DNA of 64,000 nucleotides, from positions 1 to 64,000 of the forward strand of contig NZ_LUHG01000041.1 of NCBI RefSeq assembly GCF_001623405.1, read 5' to 3'. Source of the stretch: Hydrotalea flava (GTDB lineage: Bacteria; Bacteroidota; Bacteroidia; Chitinophagales; Chitinophagaceae). The position numbers and the translations under genes were made by a program. Below are positions 43,688-51,532 of the stretch, piece by piece. The notes below the pieces were generated by a model. It worked only from the letters and a program-made list of their open reading frames with translations, was not told the origin of the DNA and searched no databases. Each line of letters begins with the position of its first letter. Positions within the stretch are counted from its first letter, which is position 1.

Positions 43688-44149
43688 TTATGGATGTTTA
43701 AAAAGAAAAACCTGAATGGAGAAATAAATCAACAAACCAATTTTAATGCATTCGGCACCAATGAAATAAATATGAAGTGATGAAGCGGGTAAACTATTGC
43801 TGGCAATAATAGCAGAAGCCCTTTTATCTAATTTTGGCAATAACCAAAAAGTTTCTAAAACTAAAATAACCAGTACAATAACAAAAGTGAAACACAGGTC
43901 GATTATAGCATGTAAATTGTTTTCGTTTACTGCAACGAACTGATAAATGAATACAACGGCAATAATGAAAGCCAGCGCCCATTCCACTTTATTAAGTGCG
44001 CTAAAAACCAATCGTCCAATCCCTAAACCAATAGGAAGTGTTACCCCCGGCGCCTTAAATTTAATCCAGGCCTCCATAAAACTGATGGCTCCGGTAAAAC
44101 CAATCCAAATCAGTGCAGCAGATACCATCATATCGTTTAACTTAGTCAT
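43688..44149 (-). CDS. Four-helix membrane protein of unknown function
   Basis: 153 residues from ATG at 44149; the frame is open up to 44197 but that start lies in front of the first helix. Four predicted membrane helices, with the segment FMEAWIKFKAPGVTLPIGLGIGRLVFSALNKVEW between the first two, which resembles a small group of Bacteroidota membrane proteins found with RIC and globin genes. I cannot give it a function. It lies between the broken globin gene and ric, 25 bp before ric, so it is part of the module. Confidence 0.6.
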   Translation of the reverse strand: MTKLNDMMVSAALIWIGFTGAISFMEAWIKFKAPGVTLPIGLGIGRLVFSALNKVEWALAFIIAVVFIYQFVAVNENNLHAIIDLCFTFVIVLVILVLETFWLLPKLDKRASAIIASNSLPASSLHIYFIGAECIKIGLLIYFSIQVFLFKHP

Positions 44150-44207
44150 TTTAAATATTTTAACTGTTTCAATCTCGAATTTGCGTAATGCATACACTTC
44201 TGAAACA

Positions 44208-44608
44208 TTACATTAAAGGCTTTAATGTGTTTTTAGATAGATAATTGATCTTGCTTTCAAACATAACAGCCATTTTACCTGCCCGCCACTTAGCTTCGTC
44301 TGCTTTTATTCCTTCAAAATGAGTATCAATAGTTTCCATAAATAATGCTATCCAATGCTCAAAATGTTCGTGCTGCACCGCACCGGCAGGTTGGCATGCG
44401 GTAAAAATGGTGCACCGAAATAAGTATTTGCATCCAACAGAACTGTTTCCCAAAAGCGATACATCTTTTCTAAATGTTCGGACCAATGGTTTTGAATAAC
44501 GTTGTTAAAAATGGGTGCCAATAGTTCATCTTTTTGAACCTTATCGTAAAAACTATTTACTAAAACTTGAATATCCTGAAATGTTACTATGTCTTTTTTG
44601 GTGTGCAT
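44208..44608 (-). pseudogene. Group III truncated haemoglobin gene broken by a 5-bp tandem duplication
   Basis: From ATG at 44608 the first frame gives a normal truncated globin start (DIQVLVNSFYDKVQKDELLA, PIFNNVIQNHWSEHLEKMYR, FWETVLLDANTYFGAPF, LPHANLPV) and then stops at 44348. The remaining globin sequence continues in another frame (QHEHFEHWIALFMETIDTHF, ADEAKWRAGKMAVMFESK), ending at 44208. The break is exactly at GCACC repeated twice (44376-44380 and 44381-44385). Removing one copy joins LPV to QHEHFEHW and gives a normal globin of about 131 residues. The truncated product would lack the proximal-histidine region, so it could not bind haem normally. Loss here removes an O2/NO-binding protein of the module. 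Confidence 0.88.
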
Positions 44609-44666
44609 TGTGTAGTTATTAAAATACCTTTTTGCCTTTTATTATTGTAATTTTTTTTAATGTGGT

Positions 44667-45074
44667 TTATTGCCGAATTGTTAAGTAACGTGCCAAATAA
44701 AATATTGCCCAGGCAATAAATGAGATGGTGATTACCCATACCCATGATGGTATACTTTTGGGAGATTCGCTGCCCACAATTAAAAATTCTTTTTGATTTC
44801 CTTTTCCATAGGCATTAATCATTAAGGGTAAAATACCATCTACTACCGCATTTTCCTTAATTCCTTCTACTTCAATGGCGGGGCCATTCCGTACAACAAA
44901 GGGAATAATTCGTATACCCTCCTTACCTGTAGGATCTTTACTTACAATACGAAGTACGTGATCCCCATCTACCAGTTTTCTGGTATCCAGTTCAAACCGT
45001 ACAGGCGATTCAAAAGTTGAAATGGGCTGCACTTCATCATCAAGGAATACCGTAATAGTGCTTTTATCTTTCAT
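44667..45074 (-). CDS. Ig-like protein with C-terminal membrane anchor
   Basis: 135 residues: a beta-rich N-terminal region (about 1-100, ITVFLDDEVQPISTFESP, HVLRIVSKDPTGKEGIRIIP) that looks like an Ig-like or cadherin-like fold, and a single C-terminal membrane helix (about 112-131, WVWVITISFIAWAIFYLARY). There is no signal peptide, so the topology is a tail-anchored protein with the N-terminal part facing in or out uncertain. It is unrecognised as a named family. It lies at the end of the oxidase genes and may be an accessory protein for the oxidase. Confidence 0.6.
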   Translation of the reverse strand: MKDKSTITVFLDDEVQPISTFESPVRFELDTRKLVDGDHVLRIVSKDPTGKEGIRIIPFVVRNGPAIEVEGIKENAVVDGILPLMINAYGKGNQKEFLIVGSESPKSIPSWVWVITISFIAWAIFYLARYLTIRQ

Positions 45075-45150
45075 GAATCATGCGTTTAAAATAATATAAA
45101 TTGGTTGCAATAGATACTAAACATTTTTAATTTCAACAATAACAAATGTT

Positions 45151-45423
45151 TCAAAATCCATCTTTCTTAAATATCGTTTGTTTAATATGATTGGCATTGG
45201 TTTCTCCCGGTTTAATTAACCATTTTACCGAGTAATACAATGTAGCCAACACAATTATCATAGCAATGCTTACAATGAAATAATCCCAATTACCATCCGG
45301 GCCCGGGCCATGGGTAATTCCTTTTAAAAATGCGGGCTGCTGTTCCTCACAGGCAGCGCATGCCCATACCTTACCGGTAAAATTGAGGAGAAGCAGAATT
45401 GCGAAAAATATTTTTTTTATCAT
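45151..45423 (-). CDS. Small membrane protein with CAACE motif, oxidase-linked
   Basis: 90 residues: a signal-like helix (1-20), the motif WACAACEEQQPAFLKG just after it, a second membrane helix (about 50-68, FIVSIAMIIVLATLYYSVKW) and a short cytoplasmic tail. The cysteine pair in CAAC could bind a metal. The gene starts 19 bp after the CcoO-CcoP-like gene and is probably in the same operon, so it may be a small assembly or accessory subunit of the oxidase. Function not established. Confidence 0.6.
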   Translation of the reverse strand: MIKKIFFAILLLLNFTGKVWACAACEEQQPAFLKGITHGPGPDGNWDYFIVSIAMIIVLATLYYSVKWLIKPGETNANHIKQTIFKKDGF

Positions 45424-45442
45424 AACAAATAAATTTTTATTA

Positions 45443-46471
45443 TTATTTATTTTCAGTAGCAGAATCTTTTACCAAATCCATTAATTTTTTCACCTCGTCG
45501 GCAGTTACGGTTTTGGCATTATTACCCCAGCTTGTTTTTTCATGATTCATGATGGCAGCTATTTCATCTGCAGAAAGATTATTATTGGTACCCACTGCAG
45601 GCATTGGGCCAAATCCCTCTTTTTCCCTTCCTGTGTAACCATTCATAATAATATTGACCATTAAGGCAGCATTATCATCCAGCACTACTTTACTTCCCTT
45701 CAATGCAGGAAAAGCGCCGAGCAATCCCTCACCGTTAGCCTGATGGCAACTTTGGCAATTGGCTGTATACAAGGCTTCTCCATTCAATACGGTAGCGCCG
45801 GTACTGGTACCTGTTTTTGCTTCAGATGCAGCCACTTGTTGCTTGTATAAAAAATCGGGAGAAGGGCTTCCATCGGGTAATTTAGTCTGTTTTAATGATT
45901 CGAGATAAGCCACCAATTGTAAAGCTTTGGGCATAGCTACCACCTTCCCTTTTTGGCCATATAAAAAAGCATCCGGAACATTAACCACTACATCATTTTT
46001 AGCGGGTTGTTCTTTTATTTCAAATAACCAGGAATAAGCAGGCATTACAGATTCTTTTACTACAATTCTTGGATTATACAAATGCACCAGATTCCATTCT
46101 TTGCTGGGCTGGCGTAAGCCAATATTGGTTAAATCGGGCCCGGTTCGTTCAGTACCCATTAAAGTAGCAGTATTTACCCAAATACTCTGGCGATGTATTC
46201 CTGCATAATCAGCAGCAATACTGGGGCGTTCACCCCAAACTTTATCCATAGCAATGTTTCGTACCTGTTGTGTATGGCAGGCAACACATCCGTTTGAAAT
46301 AAATACTTCTTTGCCTTTAATGGCATCTTCAGACATCGGCGTGGCATTAGGCAATGGGGCATTGTTGTATTGATTGCGCCAGGCCGGCAAAATAGCAACC
46401 AATATTGTAAGGCCAATAAAGAATAAAGCCGCAGCTGAAAATAACTTCTTATGATTATCAAACAGTTCCAT
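45443..46471 (-). CDS. cbb3-type oxidase: fused CcoO-like and CcoP-like cytochrome c subunit
   Basis: 342 residues. One N-terminal membrane anchor (about 12-30), then a CcoO-like monohaem domain with CVACH (62-66) in GCVACHTQQVRNIAMDK, and the typical RTGPDLTNIGLR and MPAYSWLF. After a linker of about 70 residues a second cytochrome c domain follows with CQSCH (239-243), ALYTANCQSCHQANGEGL, and GFGPMPAVG (axial Met region). CcoO and CcoP are usually separate, so this is a two-haem fusion. It delivers electrons to CcoN, whose gene lies 14 bp upstream in transcription. Confidence 0.88.
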   Translation of the reverse strand: MELFDNHKKLFSAAALFFIGLTILVAILPAWRNQYNNAPLPNATPMSEDAIKGKEVFISNGCVACHTQQVRNIAMDKVWGERPSIAADYAGIHRQSIWVNTATLMGTERTGPDLTNIGLRQPSKEWNLVHLYNPRIVVKESVMPAYSWLFEIKEQPAKNDVVVNVPDAFLYGQKGKVVAMPKALQLVAYLESLKQTKLPDGSPSPDFLYKQQVAASEAKTGTSTGATVLNGEALYTANCQSCHQANGEGLLGAFPALKGSKVVLDDNAALMVNIIMNGYTGREKEGFGPMPAVGTNNNLSADEIAAIMNHEKTSWGNNAKTVTADEVKKLMDLVKDSATENK

Positions 46472-46485
46472 AATTGTTAAATAAA

Positions 46486-48666
46486 TTAAATAATTGCTTG
46501 TGCTCCACTTTCACTTGAATTGTTTACAACTAACTTTTCCAAGGCCACCTCCGTTACATTCAATTCAACATTTCCTGAAAACATTTTATATAAGTTGTAC
46601 GCAAACAGCAGATGTGAAAACCACATTAAACTTCCGCCAATAGCCCTCCACAACCAATAAGGCGCCATCATGACTACCGAATCAATAAATGGTTTCCCTT
46701 CTATCCACATATTCCCTTTTAATGTAGCCCCAATCATTAATGGTATGGTATAAAATAATAACCCCACCAAAGCAAACCAGAAATGTGCACCAATGGTAAG
46801 CTGTGGCGCCTCTTTTCCTGTTAGTCGCGGTACAACTGCATAAATACCTGCCCAAAGAAAAAAAGAAATGATACCATACATGGTTAAATGTGAATGTGCA
46901 ACAGTAAAATCGGTAAAATGCCAGATTAGGTTAGAAGAACGAAAAGCCTCGGCCGTTCCCTGCATAGAACCCGAAAAATAAAAGATGATGCCTACCAGAA
47001 AGAAAGGCAAAGTATAACTATCAGATACCTTATACCATGCTCCTTTAAATGTCATTAGAAAGTTGGTGGTACCTGCAATTACCGGAATGGCCATACCTGC
47101 ACTACCCACTATAGCAACAGTTTGCAACCACCAGGGTATAGCACTGAAAACAAAATGGTGTGTGCCAATTAACGTATAAAATAAAATCTGAGTCCAAAAA
47201 GCCAATATACCAAGGCTATAAGAATAGATGGGTCTATTCAGTTGTTGTGGCAAAAAATAATACACAATACCTAAAGTAAACAGCATAAACCACATACCCA
47301 CGCCCTGGTGCATATAATAACCTTGTATGATGGTTTCGCCTAATGCATCCTGCCAAAAAGGAAGATAGGCAACCAATGCAATGACCAACCCAAACATAAT
47401 ACCGGAAACAATGTACCAGTTAGAAATATAAATTTCTTTGGTGGTGCGCCTGGCAATAGTTTGTAAAAAATTAATGAGGGTTAACACCAATCCTATTCCG
47501 AACAATGCCATTACCGGCCAAATATATTCACGATACTCGCCACCGGCATTATTAATGCCAGCCATTAAACAGACTGAACCTAAAATAACTGCAGCATTAA
47601 TGAAATAGAGCGTATACCATCCTTTTTTAAAACTGGCTAATGGTGCATTACTCACTTTTGGAACAATATAGTATCCTAAACCCAACATACCTAAAGAAGC
47701 CCATCCCCAAAATACCGAATTGGTGTGAACAGGTCTTAAACGCCCGAAACTTAACCAACTGATATGATCTGCATCTGGTGCTACAAATTTTATTCCGATG
47801 TACTCCCCTATTGTTGTTCCAAAAATTAGCCAAAAAGCGGCACAACCAATATACCATAATACCAATTTAGATAAAGCAGGGTCAATATTGGGGCGTTTCA
47901 AAGCACGTTTCTTTGCTGCGGCAATCGGCAATTCAGTCTGATCAGGATCAGTTTGTATCAATCCACGTTTATCGAACGGCGGGGCATTGCCTGATAATTC
48001 ATTATTATGAAGTGAAAAATCTAAAGCAGCTTTTCTTTGCATCAATGCTGCATCTAAATTCACATCATCTTTTTGCTGCAGATACTCCGCCAGTTTTTCA
48101 GCTTCTTTAATTTTTAAATTATTTCGATATCGCTTTAAAACATTCATCACTTTTACAATCATAATAATAATCCCCAATAAAATGGGTGTTAAAATTAGAA
48201 TTGTGGTGATGACAATTCCGGCCTCTCCGGTTACAGTTTGAGCCGGGCCCTGCGCCAATAATTGCTGTGCAAAAAACAGGAACACTAAGAACAAGAACGT
48301 CTTTCCTGCAGTACCCACCCCACTATTTTCATTTTGATGATTGTTACGCTTTCTTTTTTGCTTCCATAAAAAATATTGATCAATTTGCTCAGCTGTAAAC
48401 CGACTGATATAAGTGGATATGTTTTGTTCAATATTTTCCTGATCAGACTGAAGTTGTTCTTTATTCATTTCCTTTACTTTTAACTGAAGTACAAAGGCTG
48501 CCAGTAATACCAGAATTAATAATGTAATAATGATGAGCATGATTCCTGTAATGGATTGAAAACTAAATGAACTGGGTATACCATCCTGTGCAAATACATG
48601 GTTCAAAGGAAAAGCAACCAACAGCAATATTGCACCAATTAGAAATAGTCTAAATTTTTTCAACAT
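46486..48666 (-). CDS. ccoN: cbb3-type cytochrome c oxidase subunit I with long N-terminal extension
   Basis: 726 residues. The catalytic core (about 265-715) has LRPVHTNSVFWGW (haem ligand His, about 311), YYMHQGVGMWF (CuB His, about 451), GTHHF (CuB His pair, about 504) with a Tyr six residues before it, as in the redox-active Tyr of cbb3 oxidases, and HFTDFTVAHSHLTMYG (haem ligands, about 592). This supports oxygen reduction rather than NO reduction. The first 250 residues are unusual: two signal-like/membrane modules (ending FAQDG and LAQGP), each followed by a helix pair and a charged stretch. It reduces O2 to water in the membrane. The gene follows rrf2 after 44 bp. Confidence 0.9.
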   Translation of the reverse strand: MLKKFRLFLIGAILLLVAFPLNHVFAQDGIPSSFSFQSITGIMLIIITLLILVLLAAFVLQLKVKEMNKEQLQSDQENIEQNISTYISRFTAEQIDQYFLWKQKRKRNNHQNENSGVGTAGKTFLFLVFLFFAQQLLAQGPAQTVTGEAGIVITTILILTPILLGIIIMIVKVMNVLKRYRNNLKIKEAEKLAEYLQQKDDVNLDAALMQRKAALDFSLHNNELSGNAPPFDKRGLIQTDPDQTELPIAAAKKRALKRPNIDPALSKLVLWYIGCAAFWLIFGTTIGEYIGIKFVAPDADHISWLSFGRLRPVHTNSVFWGWASLGMLGLGYYIVPKVSNAPLASFKKGWYTLYFINAAVILGSVCLMAGINNAGGEYREYIWPVMALFGIGLVLTLINFLQTIARRTTKEIYISNWYIVSGIMFGLVIALVAYLPFWQDALGETIIQGYYMHQGVGMWFMLFTLGIVYYFLPQQLNRPIYSYSLGILAFWTQILFYTLIGTHHFVFSAIPWWLQTVAIVGSAGMAIPVIAGTTNFLMTFKGAWYKVSDSYTLPFFLVGIIFYFSGSMQGTAEAFRSSNLIWHFTDFTVAHSHLTMYGIISFFLWAGIYAVVPRLTGKEAPQLTIGAHFWFALVGLLFYTIPLMIGATLKGNMWIEGKPFIDSVVMMAPYWLWRAIGGSLMWFSHLLFAYNLYKMFSGNVELNVTEVALEKLVVNNSSESGAQAII

Positions 48667-48683
48667 AAAAATATATTAAGAGG

Positions 48684-48700
48684 TTTTTATCTTTTATTAA
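48684..48700. promoter_or_regulatory. Copy 1 of a 17-bp repeat between rrf2 and ccoN
   Basis: TTTTTATCTTTTATTAA, identical to 49193-49209. It lies directly before ccoN on the minus strand and may be an operator for the adjacent Rrf2 regulator. Confidence 0.5.
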
Positions 48701-48710
48701 AGCAAAAAAA

Positions 48711-49148
48711 TTATCTTTTTAAAACGGCCAGCTTTTTTTCCAACAATTCATTAAACTCACCCAGTCTGGCACGTTGCAATAACTCAAAAATTTCAGCGCG
48801 TATTTTCTTAAAATCGTTATGAATGGGACATGGCAATTTTTCAGAACATTGTTTTAAGCCTAATCCGCATCCGTTAAAAATTTTATCGCCATCTATTGCT
48901 TTCACAACATCGGCCAGTGTATATTGTAAATTACTTTCATCTAAATAAAACCCGCCAGTTGGGCCTTTTAAAGATTGTATTAAACCCTTTCTGCTTAAGT
49001 CTTGTAATATTTTCCCTAAAAAATATTCCGGAGAGCCAATGCCTTTAGCAATATCTTTAATACTAACCTTTATGCCGTGTTTAGACTTTTGTGCAATATA
49101 TAAAATTGCCCGGATAGCGTATTCACATGTTTTTGAAAACATATTCAT
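48711..49148 (-). CDS. Rrf2-family transcriptional regulator, likely Fe-S-sensing
   Basis: 145 residues from ATG at 49148; an upstream ATG at 49163 lies inside the -7 box and is unlikely. Winged helix-turn-helix N-terminal part (CEYAIRAILYIAQ, IAKGIGSPEYFLGKILQDL, GLIQSLKGPTGGFYL), then three cysteines Cys94, Cys101 and Cys107 (CGLGLKQCSEKLPC), as in Fe-S-binding Rrf2 proteins such as NsrR and IscR. NsrR responds to NO. Its position before a cbb3 oxidase and a RIC/globin run fits NO or oxygen control; that is inference. The same 17-bp sequence lies before it and before ccoN. Confidence 0.9.
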   Translation of the reverse strand: MNMFSKTCEYAIRAILYIAQKSKHGIKVSIKDIAKGIGSPEYFLGKILQDLSRKGLIQSLKGPTGGFYLDESNLQYTLADVVKAIDGDKIFNGCGLGLKQCSEKLPCPIHNDFKKIRAEIFELLQRARLGEFNELLEKKLAVLKR

Positions 49149-49160
49149 GGTTTGTGGGCA

Positions 49161-49168
49161 CAAAAATA
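49161..49168 (-). promoter_or_regulatory. Putative -7 box of rrf2
   Basis: TATTTTTG on the minus strand matches TAnnTTTG. It lies 12 bp before the rrf2 start at 49148, so the message would have a very short leader. Confidence 0.45.
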
Positions 49169-49192
49169 ATATAAAATTAGAAACAAAGGAGT

Positions 49193-49209
49193 TTTTTATC
49201 TTTTATTAA
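49193..49209. promoter_or_regulatory. Copy 2 of the 17-bp repeat, upstream of rrf2
   Basis: TTTTTATCTTTTATTAA, exactly as at 48684-48700. It lies around the -33 position relative to the rrf2 -7 box, where a repressor could block transcription. Confidence 0.5.
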
Positions 49210-49251
49210 TAAAAATTTCTTTTTTTAACAATCAGATGTTTTTAAAAAAAG

Positions 49252-50814
49252 CTAAATAAAAAAGAAATGTAATGCCTTCCATAGTGTGATAATACTGGTT
49301 ATCATGACCATTATACCAACCGCTACATACATTTTTTTGACAGGCAACCTCCCTGCTAATTTTGCGGCTATAGGCGCTGCCAAAACACCCCCAATAATTA
49401 AACCGGCTACATCAAACAATGGAATATGTTTTAATACAATAAAAAAAGTAAGTGCGCTGGCAAATACAACAAAAAATTCAGCCAAACAAACCGAACCAAT
49501 TACATAACGCGGATTTTTACGTTTTGAAATTAATGTACTGGTTACCAAAGTTCCCCAACCACCGCCGGCAAAAGCATCGGTAAATCCGCCAATACCCGCC
49601 AGCCAACCGGCACGCTTTACTTTATTGCCATTACGTTGTGCAGCAAATGCCTTGCATATTATATGATATCCCAGAAATAAAGTGTAAAATGATAATGGAA
49701 TTTTGATATAAAAAGCATATTGCTGCACCATACTTGCCAATGTGGCTCCCAATACAGCACCAAGCATGCCCGGCACCACTAAACTTTTAAACAATTTTTT
49801 ATTAATGTTACCAAACCGATGGTGCTGATAACCTGATACACCACTTGAAAAAACTCTGGCAGCATGCACCCTGCTACTTACAATAGCAGGATTAACACCA
49901 TTAGCCAAAAGAAAAGTAGTAGAAATGGTGCCATACCCCATGCCTAATGAACCATCCACCAGTTGAGCAATAAACCCGGTTAATAACATGATTGCAAAAA
50001 CCTGCCAATCAATTAAATGTACCAGATGGTGCAAGCCCACACGCCAGCTAAATTCAGGAATCAATGAAAGAATTGTATGCCCCAGTATCATAAACACAAA
50101 AGCAAACAAACACCATTTTACAATTTGTTGCCATTTTTTTTCCTTGGGGGTCTGTAATTTTATATCGTTCAATTGCATATTTTTTGCAACCAATGTTTGT
50201 GTAAGCTGATTGAGGTGCTTTACCTTATCAGCAAAATTTCCAGCTAATTGATTTCTAATGTGTTGCATATTATACAGCAAGGCATCTACGTCATCCGGTA
50301 TTATTTCATACAATAGTTCTTTTAATCGTTTTGCAATGGTAGGCGATTTACCATTGGTTGAAATGGCAATTTTTAAATTACCTTTTTGCACCACTGAACC
50401 CAGATAAAAATCACATAGTGCAGGTTTATCAGCTACATTCACCAATAAATTCATTGCATGCGCATCTGCCCGAATGGTTGCAGCCAACTCAATATTATTT
50501 ACTGCCACAAACACCAATTGTTGATTTTTTAAGAAAGAAGGTTCATATTTCTGTTGTACAATAGTAATATGCGTATTGACTGCAGCAATTGCATAAATTG
50601 CCGGTTTAATTTCGGTAGCTACAATTGTAATAGGTGTAGCAGGGGCATTTTGTACAATACTTTGCAGTTTTTCCATGGCAATATTTCCACCACCTACTAT
50701 CAATACAGCCATTGTTTCTAATTTGAAAAATACGGGAAACAAATTGTTCTGCTCAGTACTGTTTGCATTTGCAGGAGCTACCTCTAAATATGGTTGAATA
50801 ATATCGACATTCAT
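49252..50814 (-). CDS. Fusion: precorrin-2 dehydrogenase (SirC/CysG-N) with TauE/SafE sulfite exporter
   Basis: 520 residues. The N-terminal half (about 25-225) is a Met8p/CysG-N domain: LFPVFFKLETMAVLIVGGGN (NAD loop), MNLLVNVADKPALCDFYLGS, LKIAISTNGKSPTIAKRLKE. It oxidises precorrin-2 and may insert iron to give sirohaem. The C-terminal half (about 235-520) is a TSUP/TauE/SafE permease with about 8 membrane helices: GFIAQLVDGSLGMGYGTIST, VSSRVHAARVFSSGVSG, GGFTDAFAGGGWGTLV. Both parts fit the sulfate assimilation cluster: sirohaem is the cofactor of CysI and the exporter may remove excess sulfite. The gene starts 4 bp inside the DUF2490 gene. Confidence 0.87.
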   Translation of the reverse strand: MNVDIIQPYLEVAPANANSTEQNNLFPVFFKLETMAVLIVGGGNIAMEKLQSIVQNAPATPITIVATEIKPAIYAIAAVNTHITIVQQKYEPSFLKNQQLVFVAVNNIELAATIRADAHAMNLLVNVADKPALCDFYLGSVVQKGNLKIAISTNGKSPTIAKRLKELLYEIIPDDVDALLYNMQHIRNQLAGNFADKVKHLNQLTQTLVAKNMQLNDIKLQTPKEKKWQQIVKWCLFAFVFMILGHTILSLIPEFSWRVGLHHLVHLIDWQVFAIMLLTGFIAQLVDGSLGMGYGTISTTFLLANGVNPAIVSSRVHAARVFSSGVSGYQHHRFGNINKKLFKSLVVPGMLGAVLGATLASMVQQYAFYIKIPLSFYTLFLGYHIICKAFAAQRNGNKVKRAGWLAGIGGFTDAFAGGGWGTLVTSTLISKRKNPRYVIGSVCLAEFFVVFASALTFFIVLKHIPLFDVAGLIIGGVLAAPIAAKLAGRLPVKKMYVAVGIMVMITSIITLWKALHFFFI

Positions 50815-51521
50815 GGCTTTGAATGGAATTCGTGATAAATATTGAATCGAATGATATGTTGGTTATCTCTATAATCCAACGCACCGACAGACTTATATTG
50901 GCATTGGTACATATATTGCAATTGACAGCTCAATGTTTTATGATGCATATAATAAATACCTGAAAAAATTCTCAACACATCCACAACATTGGTTTTATTG
51001 GCAACCAACATACATTCAGTACCGATTTCTCCAACATAAATTGGTGAAACAGGAAATGTAACTGCCATTTTATTTCGCCATCTGTTGGCATAAGCAAAAG
51101 ATTGTGTGCCATCTACAGCTTTTTTTTGTAACCATCTTTCTTCCCAACGGGTTCTGTTCGTGAGGGTGAAGTGATTGATTGGAATTTGAAAAGCATTTTC
51201 CTGCCATAATCTATATTCATCTAAATAAATATTTTCAAGATGTAACTGACCGGCAGATTTAAAATAGGCAGTCCCGGCTGTAATTGTCCATGTCGGTGTG
51301 ATTGAATACGCAATCCCAGATCGTATGAGCATTTGCGATAATTGCGAAAATCCGTATTTGGAGCGCAACTGCATATCGCCGGAAATTTTCCATTTTTCAG
51401 AAACGGGTGCTGAAAAAAAATAACCGGCCCAAACAGCGGAAGTACTTGTATTCACAGATTGTGCTGCAACACTACAAAAAAGCCCTGAAAATGAAATAGT
51501 ATATATGATTTGCCTGATCAA
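50811..51521 (-). CDS. DUF2490 domain exported protein
   Basis: 236 residues with a signal peptide (about 1-20, ending VAAQ). The rest is beta-rich with the DUF2490 pattern: AVWAGYFFSAPVSEKWKISG, LRSKYGFSQLSQMLIRSGIA, DEYRLWQENAF, FTLTNRTRWEERWL and LRIFSGIYYMHH. DUF2490 proteins are predicted outer membrane barrels of unknown function. It lies 11 bp after cysI and overlaps the next gene by 4 bp, so it is transcribed with the sulfite reduction genes; why an outer membrane protein is here is unclear. Confidence 0.8.
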   Translation of the reverse strand: MIRQIIYTISFSGLFCSVAAQSVNTSTSAVWAGYFFSAPVSEKWKISGDMQLRSKYGFSQLSQMLIRSGIAYSITPTWTITAGTAYFKSAGQLHLENIYLDEYRLWQENAFQIPINHFTLTNRTRWEERWLQKKAVDGTQSFAYANRWRNKMAVTFPVSPIYVGEIGTECMLVANKTNVVDVLRIFSGIYYMHHKTLSCQLQYMYQCQYKSVGALDYRDNQHIIRFNIYHEFHSKP

Positions 51522-51532
51522 AGCAAAAAATT

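Noticed and set aside
44208-44486. 92-codon open frame starting inside the globin gene
   Set aside because: Its first part is out of frame with the globin; the rest is the downstream half of the broken globin gene, so it is part of the pseudogene, not a separate gene.
46486-48666. Nitric oxide reductase identity for the CcoN-like gene
   Set aside because: The Tyr six residues before the CuB His pair and the remaining ligands match cbb3 oxygen reductases, and Tyr is absent from NO reductases.
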